A DNA stretch of 64,000 bases from CAWFKS01 sp963816435 (lineage in GTDB: Bacteria; Pseudomonadota; Alphaproteobacteria; Rhizobiales; Rhizobiaceae). The position numbers were made by a program, and so were the translations under genes. Within the stretch, counting starts at the first letter, position 1, and each line of letters begins with the position of its first letter. Shown piece by piece: positions 45,344 through 53,680 of this stretch. The stretch covers positions 124,001-188,000 of the forward strand of contig CAWFKS010000007.1 of the NCBI GenBank assembly GCA_963816435.1. Direction: 5' to 3'. The notes below the pieces were generated by a model, which searched no databases, was not told where the DNA came from, and worked only from the letters and a program-made list of their open reading frames with translations.

Positions 45344-46496
45344 CTATTGCTTCCCCGACATCATCGACTTCGCGATTATCTGTTTCATGACCTCGACGCT
45401 GCCGCCGCCAATACGGCCGAGCCTGGCGTCGACGAAAGCCCGCGCGATTGGGTATTCCCACATGTAGCCCCAGCCGCCAAACAACTGCAGGCATTGGTCC
45501 ATGACCTTGAACTGCGTTTCCGTGGTCACGAGTTTGGCCATCGCCGCGTCGGTCGAATCCAGTTCGCCTTCCAGATGGAGTTCGATGCAGCGATCAACGA
45601 AGACGCGCTGGGTCCGCTAGTACCGCCTTCATCTCGGCCAGCTTGAACTGCGTGTTCTGAAAATCAGCCAGCGTATGGCCGAACATCTTGCGGTCGCGCG
45701 CATATTCCAGCGTCCACTCGACAGCCGCCTCGCCAGAGGCGACAGCGCGTATCGCCTGGACAAGGCGCTCCTGCGCCAATTCCTTCATGAGCTGATAGAA
45801 GCCCTTGCCCTCTTCTCCAAGCAGGTTGCTTGTCGGCACCCGCAGATCCGAGAAGAAGAGTTCGGCAGTGTCCTGTGCCTTCAGGCCGATCTTCTCGAGC
45901 TTGCGGCCCCGCTTGAAGCCCTCGCGATTTGTCTCGACGATGATCAGGCTGACGCCCTTGGCCTTCTGCGAGGGATCGGTCTTGCAGGTCAGCACGACCA
46001 GATCTGCGTTGAAGCCGGCCGTGATGAACACCTTCCGGCCGTTGATAACGTACTCGTCGCCGTCGCGGATGGCGGTCGTCTTGATGTTCTGGACGTCGCT
46101 GCCGCCCGAAGGCTCGGTCATGCCGAGCGCCGCAATCGCCTCGCCCGTCGCCATCTTCGGAAGCCAATATTGCTTCTGCTCCTCGGTGCCGTAATGGACG
46201 AGGTAAGGAGCGACGATTTCAGAGTGCAGGTAGAACGTGGGGCCGGTGGCGCCAGCACGGGCCATTTCCTCCACCATGATGGCGCTGTAGACAAAGTCGC
46301 CACCCATGCCCCCATACTCCTCGGGCACGGACGTGCACAGGAAACCGCCCTCGCCCGCCTTGCGCCAAAGCTCGCGCGGAACGATGCCGTCCTTCTCCCA
46401 CTGGGCATGATACGGCATGATCTCCTCGGCGATGAAACGCCGGAGAGAGTCGCGAAACATCTCGTGGTACTCGGTGAAGATCGTGCGGGGAATCAT
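45344..46496 (-). pseudogene. Acyl-CoA dehydrogenase with one frameshift
   Basis: FAD-dependent ACAD of about 384 residues when corrected. Visible: EEIMPYHAQWEKDGIVPREL, AALGMTEPSGGSDVQNIKTT (FAD/substrate loop), YARDRKMFGHTLADFQNTQF and, after the shift near 45614, VFVDRCIELHLEGELDSTDA and LQLFGGWGYMWEYPIARAFV. The shift fits one extra base in GGTCCGC. Without correction the C-terminal quarter with the catalytic region is lost. Start ATG 46496 (MIPRTIFTEYHEMF). It would introduce a 2,3-double bond into an acyl-CoA. Last gene of the ligase-led operon. Confidence 0.85.
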
Positions 46497-46589
46497 CTGT
46501 TCTGCTCGCTTGCTGAGCTGTTCCTTTTTTCGGACGCAGTGGGCAATCATCCCGCCGCGTCGGAAAATGTCATCGCCAACGCCGGCGTG

Positions 46590-47045
46590 TCACTCGATCT
46601 CGAACCAGAAGTCGAGCATGTCGCCTTCGCGTTTTTCGGCGAACTTGGTCATGACGCGCGTGCCGACCTTCAGCTTCTCGCCGGCTGCCGCAGGCTCCGA
46701 CAGATCGACGCCCTTGAAGAAGCCGCCAATCGCCGTGTCCGCACCGTCGAGCAGCACATAGCCGAACGCATAGGGCGGCTCGGGCAGGTTCTGGAATGGC
46801 TCATAGACGATCGTGAACGTCTCGATCTTGCCGCCCGGCCCAACCTCGACCCATTCGGTCGTCGGCTCGAGCGTCTGGTCGGAGAATGCCCGCGGCGGAA
46901 CAAGAACGCGGCCGGTCTTGCCGCAGCGTCGGCCATACAGCTTGGCGTTGTCCCGGATCTGCACGAAGAACCAGCTCGCGGTCTCGCCGAGCGCGTGGTT
47001 GTAGGTGATATTCCATTTTTCCTGGCGCTTCAGAAGCTCCATCAT
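46590..47045 (-). CDS. DUF35 / OB-fold acyl-CoA-associated protein (copy 1)
   Basis: 151 residues. DUF35 proteins (zinc-ribbon plus OB fold) pair with thiolase-like partners. Here the ribbon is degenerate: LYGRRCGKTGRVLVPPRAF keeps one Cys where CxxC...CxxC is usual. The OB part reads TIVYEPFQNLPEPPYAFGYV and MTKFAEKREGDMLDFWFEIE. It lies 15 bp after the thiolase-like gene. Probably the partner subunit of one or both upstream thiolase-like proteins. Confidence 0.85.
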   Translation of the reverse strand: MMELLKRQEKWNITYNHALGETASWFFVQIRDNAKLYGRRCGKTGRVLVPPRAFSDQTLEPTTEWVEVGPGGKIETFTIVYEPFQNLPEPPYAFGYVLLDGADTAIGGFFKGVDLSEPAAAGEKLKVGTRVMTKFAEKREGDMLDFWFEIE

Positions 47046-47060
47046 TTCATCCTTTCAAGA

Positions 47061-48239
47061 TTATGCTTCGACAACCATCGTGCCGAAAAACTGGTGATCG
47101 CCGCCATTCCCGCTGGCAATGCCGAGTTTTGCGCCCTGGACCTGATGCCCTCCGGCGCGGCCCGATACCTGGAGCGCGATTTCGGCCACCCGGATCATCG
47201 CGGTAACCGCGATCGCGTTGGTGCACAGGGTCCCGCCGGACGGATTGACCGGAGTCTCGCCTCCGATGGAGAACTTGCCTTCATTGACGCCCGCGACCGC
47301 TTGGCCGCGGTCGGCGAGACCGGCGGCCTCGATCGAGTGGAACTCCGTGTTGGAGAACGGCGCGTAAAGCTCGGCCACATCGACCTGCTTCCTGGGATCT
47401 GTGATCCCCGCCATCTTGTAGGAGCGCTCGAACGATTGCTGCAGGGCATGGGCGTCGGCGTGGTCCGCAACGGCCCCGTTCCCCATCCGGTCACCCATGT
47501 AATAGGATTCCGAACAGTGACCGACGCCGGTGATCCAGACCGCGTCGAGGCGGTTTTCCTTGATGAACTTCTCGGACGCGAGGATCATCGCACCGCCGCC
47601 GCTCGATTGCGGGCAGCAGTCCATAAGCTTGATCGGCCAGCTGATGTAGCGTGAAGCCATCACTTCCTCGACCGTCGTTTCCTTCTGCAGATGCGCATTA
47701 GGGTTGCGCGAGGCATGCATGCGATTCTTGACCACGACGCGCGCCATGTCCTCCTCGGTCATCCCGTACTGATCGGCATAGCGGATACCGGACATGGCCA
47801 GCATGGTGATCGTGCCGAGCGGCAGCGGCCGCTCGTAGGTCGGGTCCCAGATCTTGTTGAGCACCGTTTGCGAATCGCCGCATTCGCCGACCTTGTCGGC
47901 TCCCGCGGTCATGACGACATCGCACGCTCCGGCCGCGACGTGGTAATAGGCCGCCGCAACGCTCGATATGCCGGTGGCACCACCGGTATTGATGCGCAGG
48001 AAGCGCTTGTTGCGGCCGCCGACGGCATCGACACCAAGCCGCTCAGCGTTGCCGATGCCGACCATCGCGTCCGGAGACAGCGAATAGACGATCGCCTCAA
48101 TGTCATCGAGTTCGAGCTCTGCCTGGCCCACGGCCTGGTTGACAGCTTCCCTTACAAGCTCAGGGTAACTGGCATCGTCGCGGCGTCTTTTAAACGCGGA
48201 TTGTCCGATGCCGATAATGCCTACGCGCGGCCCACTCAT
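47061..48239 (-). CDS. Thiolase-like protein (SCP-x/Ltp type) without the nucleophilic Cys
   Basis: 392 residues of the thiolase superfamily (VGIIGIGQSAFKRRRDDASY at the N-terminus, GETPVNPSGGTLCTNAI and GRAGGHQVQGAKLG near the C-terminus). The position of the catalytic Cys (usually CASG) reads NTGGATGISS, so thiolysis chemistry is unlikely. Ltp2-type aldolases of sterol side-chain degradation also lack it and need a DUF35 partner, which fits the neighbouring gene. Its ATG overlaps the stop of the previous thiolase gene (ATGA). Confidence 0.85.
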   Translation of the reverse strand: MSGPRVGIIGIGQSAFKRRRDDASYPELVREAVNQAVGQAELELDDIEAIVYSLSPDAMVGIGNAERLGVDAVGGRNKRFLRINTGGATGISSVAAAYYHVAAGACDVVMTAGADKVGECGDSQTVLNKIWDPTYERPLPLGTITMLAMSGIRYADQYGMTEEDMARVVVKNRMHASRNPNAHLQKETTVEEVMASRYISWPIKLMDCCPQSSGGGAMILASEKFIKENRLDAVWITGVGHCSESYYMGDRMGNGAVADHADAHALQQSFERSYKMAGITDPRKQVDVAELYAPFSNTEFHSIEAAGLADRGQAVAGVNEGKFSIGGETPVNPSGGTLCTNAIAVTAMIRVAEIALQVSGRAGGHQVQGAKLGIASGNGGDHQFFGTMVVEA

Positions 48240-49402
48240 GCCGAGGCTCCTTTCTTCTCGGTGCCCAGCACGAACACCGTCTGATACATCATCGCGAAAC
48301 CGCTCGCGGCGTGTGCGAGCGCCGTCTTCACGCCGGAGACCTGGTGGCCGCCAGCAGTTCCGCGCACCTGGTTGGCAGCCTCCGCTATACGAACGAGTCC
48401 GGTGCAGAAGACCGGATTGAGACTGGAGACGCCGCCGGATGGATTGACCGGCAGAGCGCCGCCCTCGTCGAATACTCCGCCAGTGACGTCAGCCTTCCAG
48501 GCAACGCGCTTCGAAAGCCCGAGCCCGTCATAGGCAATCATCTCCTGGTAGGGAGTGGCGTCGGTCAGTTCGATCACGTTGACCACGTCGCGTGGGTCGG
48601 TAATGCCGGCCTCCTCGTAGGCGCGCCGCGCCGCTTCCTCCAACGCTGGGGCCGTCGACAGATCGCGATCGCCGAGAAAGCCTGCTTCCGTGGCCCAGCC
48701 CATGCCGTTGATCCAGGCGACATCCTTCATGTCACGCTCGGCAACGAAGTCCTCGGATGCAATGACCAGCGCCACGAGCCCGGTGACCGGCGGCGAAAGC
48801 ATTTCGTCCGACAGCGGCCAGTGCTTGTGTTTGGCGGCGTCGATCGCGGCATCGTCGACGACGTTGACCGAGCCGGGATAGGCCTTGGCGCCATTGCGAC
48901 GGTTGCGGGCGGTGATCGAGGTTGCCAGTTCTGCCGATTGGGGCGCCACCGCGGAGATCGCGGTCGCCTGCAGCGCCGCGCCGGACGCCTCGTCCAGCGG
49001 CAGCGCGCGGTGGAAATATGGGTCGGCGCCAAGCCTCTGCGCTTCGGAAAGCGACGACGCCTCGGTCGGGCTCCAGGAGACGATCAGGTGCGTCTCGTAC
49101 TGACCGGATGCGATGCGCAGAACGCCCATCACGAGGGCATGTTCGCCGGCGGACGGCGTCGACAGGATGTCGCGCTCCACGCCACCGACCGAGCCCGATG
49201 CGGCCATCACGGAGATGGCGCGTCCGTCAAACTGGTCGTTGGACGCAACAACGATGCCGTCGATATCGTCCATCTTTATCTTCGCATCGCGCAGCGCCCC
49301 CTGCGACACGTCGTAGAGCAGTTCCTCGAGGGATCTGCTTTCATCGGTCACAGGCGTCATGATGGCGCTGCCTATGACGGCTGAGCTTCTGTTCAAGGCC
49401 AT
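48236..49402 (-). CDS. Second thiolase-like protein without the nucleophilic Cys
   Basis: 388 residues. SAVIGSAIMTPVTDESRSLE opens the fold, ALPVNPSGGVSSLNPVFCTG and GTAGGHQVSGVKTALAHA close it. The Cys position reads LSTPSAGEHAL (Ser). With 47061-48239 and the DUF35 gene it forms a three-gene coupled block, so the two thiolase-like chains may be a heteromeric enzyme. Start overlaps the preceding CaiB gene by 10 bp. Confidence 0.83.
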   Translation of the reverse strand: MALNRSSAVIGSAIMTPVTDESRSLEELLYDVSQGALRDAKIKMDDIDGIVVASNDQFDGRAISVMAASGSVGGVERDILSTPSAGEHALVMGVLRIASGQYETHLIVSWSPTEASSLSEAQRLGADPYFHRALPLDEASGAALQATAISAVAPQSAELATSITARNRRNGAKAYPGSVNVVDDAAIDAAKHKHWPLSDEMLSPPVTGLVALVIASEDFVAERDMKDVAWINGMGWATEAGFLGDRDLSTAPALEEAARRAYEEAGITDPRDVVNVIELTDATPYQEMIAYDGLGLSKRVAWKADVTGGVFDEGGALPVNPSGGVSSLNPVFCTGLVRIAEAANQVRGTAGGHQVSGVKTALAHAASGFAMMYQTVFVLGTEKKGASA

Positions 49403-50604
49403 GTCTTGCTTCTTTTCTCGGGTGGAAATCCCGGGCGCGCTTTTGCGGCCCGCGCGGTGAAATCGTTGCGCCGATAGGCGGTCGCGCTGTCCTCGAAGCG
49501 CGTATCGGGCCGGGTCTCAGGCGGCCGCCCGTCGAACCAGGCCGGAAAGAGGGACTGGAGATCGCCGCCCTCGCTCTCACGCACCAGCTTGCGCTCGTCG
49601 ATATGACCGGCGCCAAGCGCCTCGCCGAGATCCTTGACCAGCGAAAAGCAGCAATCGACGTCGCCGAGGAGTTCGAAGGCTTCCGCGGCCGTGATGTTGC
49701 TGAAATGGTCGGCGACCTCTTCCTGCAAGGCGGTCTGGGGAAATGGGTCCGCATGTCGCGGAATCCATTCCGGTCGCCGCACGGCATTGCAGAACGCAAC
49801 CCAGAACTTTTCCTCGACGGCGCCGAGAACGATGTGGCGTCCGTCTGCCGTGGCATAGACCTGGTAGTAGGCAGCGCCCCCGTTGAGATAGGTCTGGCCG
49901 CGCTCGGGAATGGTGCCGTTGGCGCCAAAATCGGCGATATGCATCATCTGGAGCGGCATCACCGTGTCGGCGAGCGCCAGATCGATCTCGCAGCCCTTCC
50001 CGGTCCGGTTTCGCCCATGCAATGCGCCGAGGATCGCCATAACCGCAAATAGCGAGCCGGCAACGTCGGAGACCGGCGGATCGAAATAGGCCGGCTGGGA
50101 GCCGCCGTTGCGGTCGAGAACGCCCATCAGGGCCAGGTAGTTCGCGTCGTGTCCCGCCTTGCTGCCGAGGCTTGCCTTCGCGCCATAGCCGCTGATCGAG
50201 CACATGATGAGGGCCGGGTTGACCGACTGCAGTACCGAGTAATCGATGCCGAGCCGGTGCATGACTCCGGGCCGGAACCCTTCGACCAGGACATCGGCTT
50301 CCTTGACGAGGCCCAGCAATTCGGCGCGCTGCTCTTCATCCTTCAGGTTCATCCGGCGAACCGTCTTGCCGGCGTTTATCGCGCGGTAGAAGACCGGGCG
50401 GCCTTCGCCGTCGCGCGGGCCGAGCGACTGCATCTCGTCGCCGTTCGGCGGCTCGATCTTGAGCACGTCGGCGCCCATGTCGGCGAGAAATAGCGTCGCC
50501 ATCGGGCCCGGGATATATTGGGACAGATCGAGGATCCGGACGCCTTGCAGGAAGCTTCCGAAGGGGTTTGCGTGTCCGTTCATGGAGGAATGGGAGCCGG
50601 TCAC
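49393..50604 (-). CDS. CaiB/BaiF family CoA-transferase (copy 2)
   Basis: 403 residues. GVRILDLSQYIPGPMATLFL and DMGADVLKIEPPNGDEM are typical; the catalytic Asp is expected in AGHDANYLALMGVL. GTG at 50604 overlaps the cyclase stop (GTGA), favouring coupled translation; ATG at 50583 is the alternative but has no ribosome-binding site. It would transfer CoA between pathway acids, or act as a racemase-type member. Confidence 0.88.
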   Translation of the reverse strand: MTGSHSSMNGHANPFGSFLQGVRILDLSQYIPGPMATLFLADMGADVLKIEPPNGDEMQSLGPRDGEGRPVFYRAINAGKTVRRMNLKDEEQRAELLGLVKEADVLVEGFRPGVMHRLGIDYSVLQSVNPALIMCSISGYGAKASLGSKAGHDANYLALMGVLDRNGGSQPAYFDPPVSDVAGSLFAVMAILGALHGRNRTGKGCEIDLALADTVMPLQMMHIADFGANGTIPERGQTYLNGGAAYYQVYATADGRHIVLGAVEEKFWVAFCNAVRRPEWIPRHADPFPQTALQEEVADHFSNITAAEAFELLGDVDCCFSLVKDLGEALGAGHIDERKLVRESEGGDLQSLFPAWFDGRPPETRPDTRFEDSATAYRRNDFTARAAKARPGFPPEKRSKTWP

Positions 50605-51470
50605 AGGATCGCCAGCGGATTGAGCGGGCTGCCGGTACCGCCCTTGATGGGAAGCGGCGCGCACACAAAAAGAAACTGCGAAACACCCTCGCGCGCCAGC
50701 GGCTCTAGCACGAGCCCTTCCATCAGCGGAATCCCGTAATCACGGATGAGCCGCTGATGCACCGGGAAGACGGTGCCTTCGGCGAACGGAAGCACTTCGA
50801 CTGCATAATTGTCCGCGCCAACGATCGCGACGCCGGTTTCGGCGAGGAAGAGAGCGGCTTCTTCGTTCAGGCCGGGTTCGGTGTTGTAGTTGATGCTCTC
50901 TCCCGAATCCTGGCGTTCCTGCCAGCCTGTGCGCAGAAGGATGGCGTCTCCCTCGCCCGGTTCGGCACCGCCGTGCGAAATCGCCTCGCGGAGCATCCCG
51001 AGACCAATGGGCGCACCATCCTCCAGCGGCGAGCCGTTCAGTGCGACAAAGTCCAGCAGCAGGCCGCGCGTGGCCACCGGCGGCAGCTTGTCGGCGCCCA
51101 GGCGGGCCGAACCGCTGCTTCTGACCTCGGTGCATGCAAAGCCGTTATAGAGCGTGTCGTCGTACCAGCAGTGGCACAACGCATCGATATGCGTTCCGAC
51201 ATGGAGCGGCATGACGATCGTGTCTTCGGCGAACTGGAAACCGCCCGGGCGGCGCCGGCCCTCCGGATAATCGCCGCCATCGCGGCCCATAAAGTGCATG
51301 ACACCGGCACGGTGGCCGGGAACCGGCGTATCGCGGGAAATCGGCTGTGCGAGGCTGATGACCCTGCCCTGCGAAACCAGTCCCGCCGCGCCGATTACGG
51401 CCTTGGGCGTAACGCGGTTCAGGGCGCCCGCCTCGTCGGCCTCACCCCACCTTGTCCAAGCTTCCTTCAT
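50601..51470 (-). CDS. Cyclase-family metal-dependent hydrolase (kynurenine formamidase fold)
   Basis: 289 residues. The metal-binding signature HxGTHxD is HVGTHIDALCH; DILL-like strand AILLRTGWQERQDS and VGADNYAVEVLPF follow. Family members hydrolyse amides, lactones or cyclic carbonyl compounds (formylkynurenine, isatin). In this operon it may open a ring or hydrolyse a lactone made by oxygenation; that is inference. Coupled on both sides: its ATG overlaps the ligase stop (ATGA) and its TGA overlaps the CaiB start. Confidence 0.87.
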   Translation of the reverse strand: MKEAWTRWGEADEAGALNRVTPKAVIGAAGLVSQGRVISLAQPISRDTPVPGHRAGVMHFMGRDGGDYPEGRRRPGGFQFAEDTIVMPLHVGTHIDALCHCWYDDTLYNGFACTEVRSSGSARLGADKLPPVATRGLLLDFVALNGSPLEDGAPIGLGMLREAISHGGAEPGEGDAILLRTGWQERQDSGESINYNTEPGLNEEAALFLAETGVAIVGADNYAVEVLPFAEGTVFPVHQRLIRDYGIPLMEGLVLEPLAREGVSQFLFVCAPLPIKGGTGSPLNPLAIL

Positions 51471-53106
51471 GACGCGTGCGCCTTGCGTTCACCCGCGAGC
51501 AGTTCGGCGGCGGCGCGCTTGAGTTCCTTGCGCTGCAGCTTTCCGGTCGCCGTCAGCGGAAGCGCATCGGTTATCTCGATACGGTCCGGGAGCTTGTATT
51601 TCGATAGAAGCGAGCGGCAATGGTCGAAAACCGCTTCGGCACCGACCGAGACGTCCTTCGCGAGTATGATGTAGGCGACGATCCGCTCGCCGCGCTCCTC
51701 GTCGGCAACGCCGACGACCGCGCATTGCGACACCCCGGACAGGGCAGTGATGACGTCCTCGATCTCGGCCGGCGAGACGTTGATTCCGGCGCGCTTGATC
51801 ATTTCCGCGTCACGTCCGACGAAGACGAACGCGCCGTTCTCGTCGACGCGGCCGATATCGCCCGTGCGATAGTATCCGTCCGCCGTAAATGCCGTTTCGT
51901 TCAGCTTGGCGCTGTCGCCCGTATAGCCGGGAGAAACAAACCCTGCGATCTCGACAAGGCCCGTTTCGCCCTCCCGGACCAGTTCCGCGGTCTCGATGTC
52001 GCGAAAGCGCATATACTGGCCGGGCAGCGGCGTGCCCTGGCATTTGGCGCGCTGTTCGACGGGCCAATGATGCCAGGTGACCGCGCAGTTGCCGTATGTT
52101 TCTGTAGCGCCATAGACATTGCAGATTTCTGGAACGCCGAGCTTTTCGACAGCGGTCATTAAATCCTTAGGGCTTCCGATCGTGACGCCTGTGCGCAGCG
52201 ATTTCGTGCGCTCCGGCGAAAAGCTCTCGTGCCGGACCATCGAGTTTGTCATTGCGGGCAGCGTGTAGATCGATGTGCAGGCGCAATCCTCGATCATCGC
52301 AAGCGCGGATGCAGCGTCGAATTTCGTCGGCATGACCACCGCGGCGCCGTGCGAGAAGGCGGCCGGAAGCGCATTGGCCCCGCCAAAGGACCAGAAGAGC
52401 GGGGCCGAAACGAAGACCCGGTCGCCTTCCCTCAGCCCCTGACGCGAGCCGATATTGTAGCCGTTCTCGACGACACCGTACTGTGCGAGGCGCACGCCTT
52501 TGGGCCGGCTCGTCGAACCAGAGGTATAGAGAACATAGGCATCATCGGACGCGCTGGGGCCCTCGCCCGGCGGAAGCGCGATCTCGCCGTAGCCTTCGAC
52601 GAAGTCCTCGAATTTCACGAAGCCGCCTGCTCCCCCCCCCCGAAAAGCACGCACTCTTCCAAGCGGCCCACCTTCCGGTCCATCAGGTCGGCAATATCGG
52701 CGGCAAAATCGCGGTCACCGAACTTGGACGCGCAAAACAAAAGCCGCGTGTGTGAATCCTGGACGAGGAAATCGAGTTCGGATCGTGTCGACCAGGTGCT
52801 GAATGGGACAACTGTGGCACCGGCCATCGCGGCACCGAACATCGTTTCGAGCCATTCGACGCCATTGCCGAGCAGGATCCCCACGCGGTCCCCCCGCCGA
52901 ATGCCGGACTGCCTGACTCCGCTTGCGACGTGGCAGGAGCGCTCGAACAGCTGGGAAAACGTTACCTCAGCACCCGGAACGATCGCGGCGATCGAATCGG
53001 GCCGAATGAGCGCCTGCTCACGCAGGAGATCCGGAAGGGTGCGCGCAAGCGGAGGCGCCATCGCGCCGTGCCTTGAACCCTCGATTTGCGAAACCGGATC
53101 GGTCAT
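51467..53106 (-). pseudogene. AMP-forming acyl-CoA ligase, frame broken at a G10 tract
   Basis: ANL-superfamily ligase, about 545 residues when corrected. The N-part (LRTLPDLLREQALIRPDSIA style start, GIRRGDRVGILLGNGVEWLE) runs into ten consecutive G (52632-52641 as C on the plus strand) and ends in a stop. In the other frame it resumes GAGGFVKFEDFVEGYG, the AMP motif YVLYTSGSTSRPKGVRL, GYYRTGDIGRVDENG and C-terminal LPLTATGKLQRKELK. Eight or eleven G would restore it. It would activate the carboxylic substrate to an acyl-CoA at the head of the operon. ATG 53106; TTG 53115 possible. Confidence 0.85.
52632..52641. repeat. Homopolymer of ten C/G inside the acyl-CoA ligase gene
   Basis: Ten consecutive C on the plus strand. 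The gene is out of frame with ten and in frame with eight or eleven, so length variation would switch the ligase on or off. It could equally be a base-calling error. Confidence 0.9.
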
Positions 53107-53138
53107 GGCGAACAAATTATCCCTTCATACTGTTCTTA

Positions 53139-53152
53139 ATACTGATCAGTAT
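53139..53152. promoter_or_regulatory. Operator-like site c (ATACTGATCAGTAT), perfect palindrome
   Basis: A perfect 14-bp palindrome 33 bp before the ligase ATG, the best member of the six-site family. Its position suggests that a bound repressor would block the promoter of the ligase-to-dehydrogenase operon. Confidence 0.65.
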
Positions 53153-53263
53153 ATCAACGTTCCGGTTGGTATGCAACGGCTTCCGGCTTCAAATTTTTTG
53201 CGCTGAAAAGAGACTTCGCGCGGGCGTCTGCACCCGCGCGATTGATTGCACCCTGGGATCGCG

Positions 53264-53680
53264 TCACGCCGGGATAAAGGTGAGCCGTCCGAAGCCGTCC
53301 TCTGCCGTCGGAAAGGTGGCTTTCACCAGCACGCCGATCTCCAGTTCTTCCGGACCGACGCCGTCCAGCAACCCAAGGGCTCGGACTCCCTCGTCAAGAT
53401 CGACAGTCACAAGGGTATAGGGAACATCTCCAACAAATCCCGGGTGAAACGCATGATGAGCGACCGTCCAGCTATACACCCTGCCGAGTCCGCAGGCCTC
53501 GACCCAGTCAGCATCATCGGAATAACATTGCGCGCAGACGACCTGCGGATAATGCCGGACGGTGCCGCAAGACGCACATCGCTGCAGCATAAGCCGCCCC
53601 TTGCGCGTTCCGTCCCAGTAAGTCTTCGACGGTCCCTCCGCATGCGGCGAAGGTTTGGGTACAGTCTCGTTCATGGTCAT
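53264..53680 (-). CDS. DUF35 zinc-ribbon OB-fold protein (copy 2)
   Basis: 138 residues. Unlike copy 1 it keeps both zinc-ribbon pairs: RCASCGTVRHYPQVVCAQC (CxxC, CxxC), then an OB fold (VYSWTVAHHAFHPGFVGDVP, ATFPTAEDGFGRLTFIP). Its ATG overlaps the stop of the thiolase-like gene (ATGA), so the two are made together, most likely as a complex. Another in-frame ATG is at 53674. Confidence 0.9.
   Translation of the reverse strand: MTMNETVPKPSPHAEGPSKTYWDGTRKGRLMLQRCASCGTVRHYPQVVCAQCYSDDADWVEACGLGRVYSWTVAHHAFHPGFVGDVPYTLVTVDLDEGVRALGLLDGVGPEELEIGVLVKATFPTAEDGFGRLTFIPA

Noticed and set aside
45675..47654. 659-codon open reading on the plus strand
   Set aside because: Antisense to the acyl-CoA dehydrogenase, DUF35 and thiolase-like genes; composition is typical of a shadow frame with no family motif.
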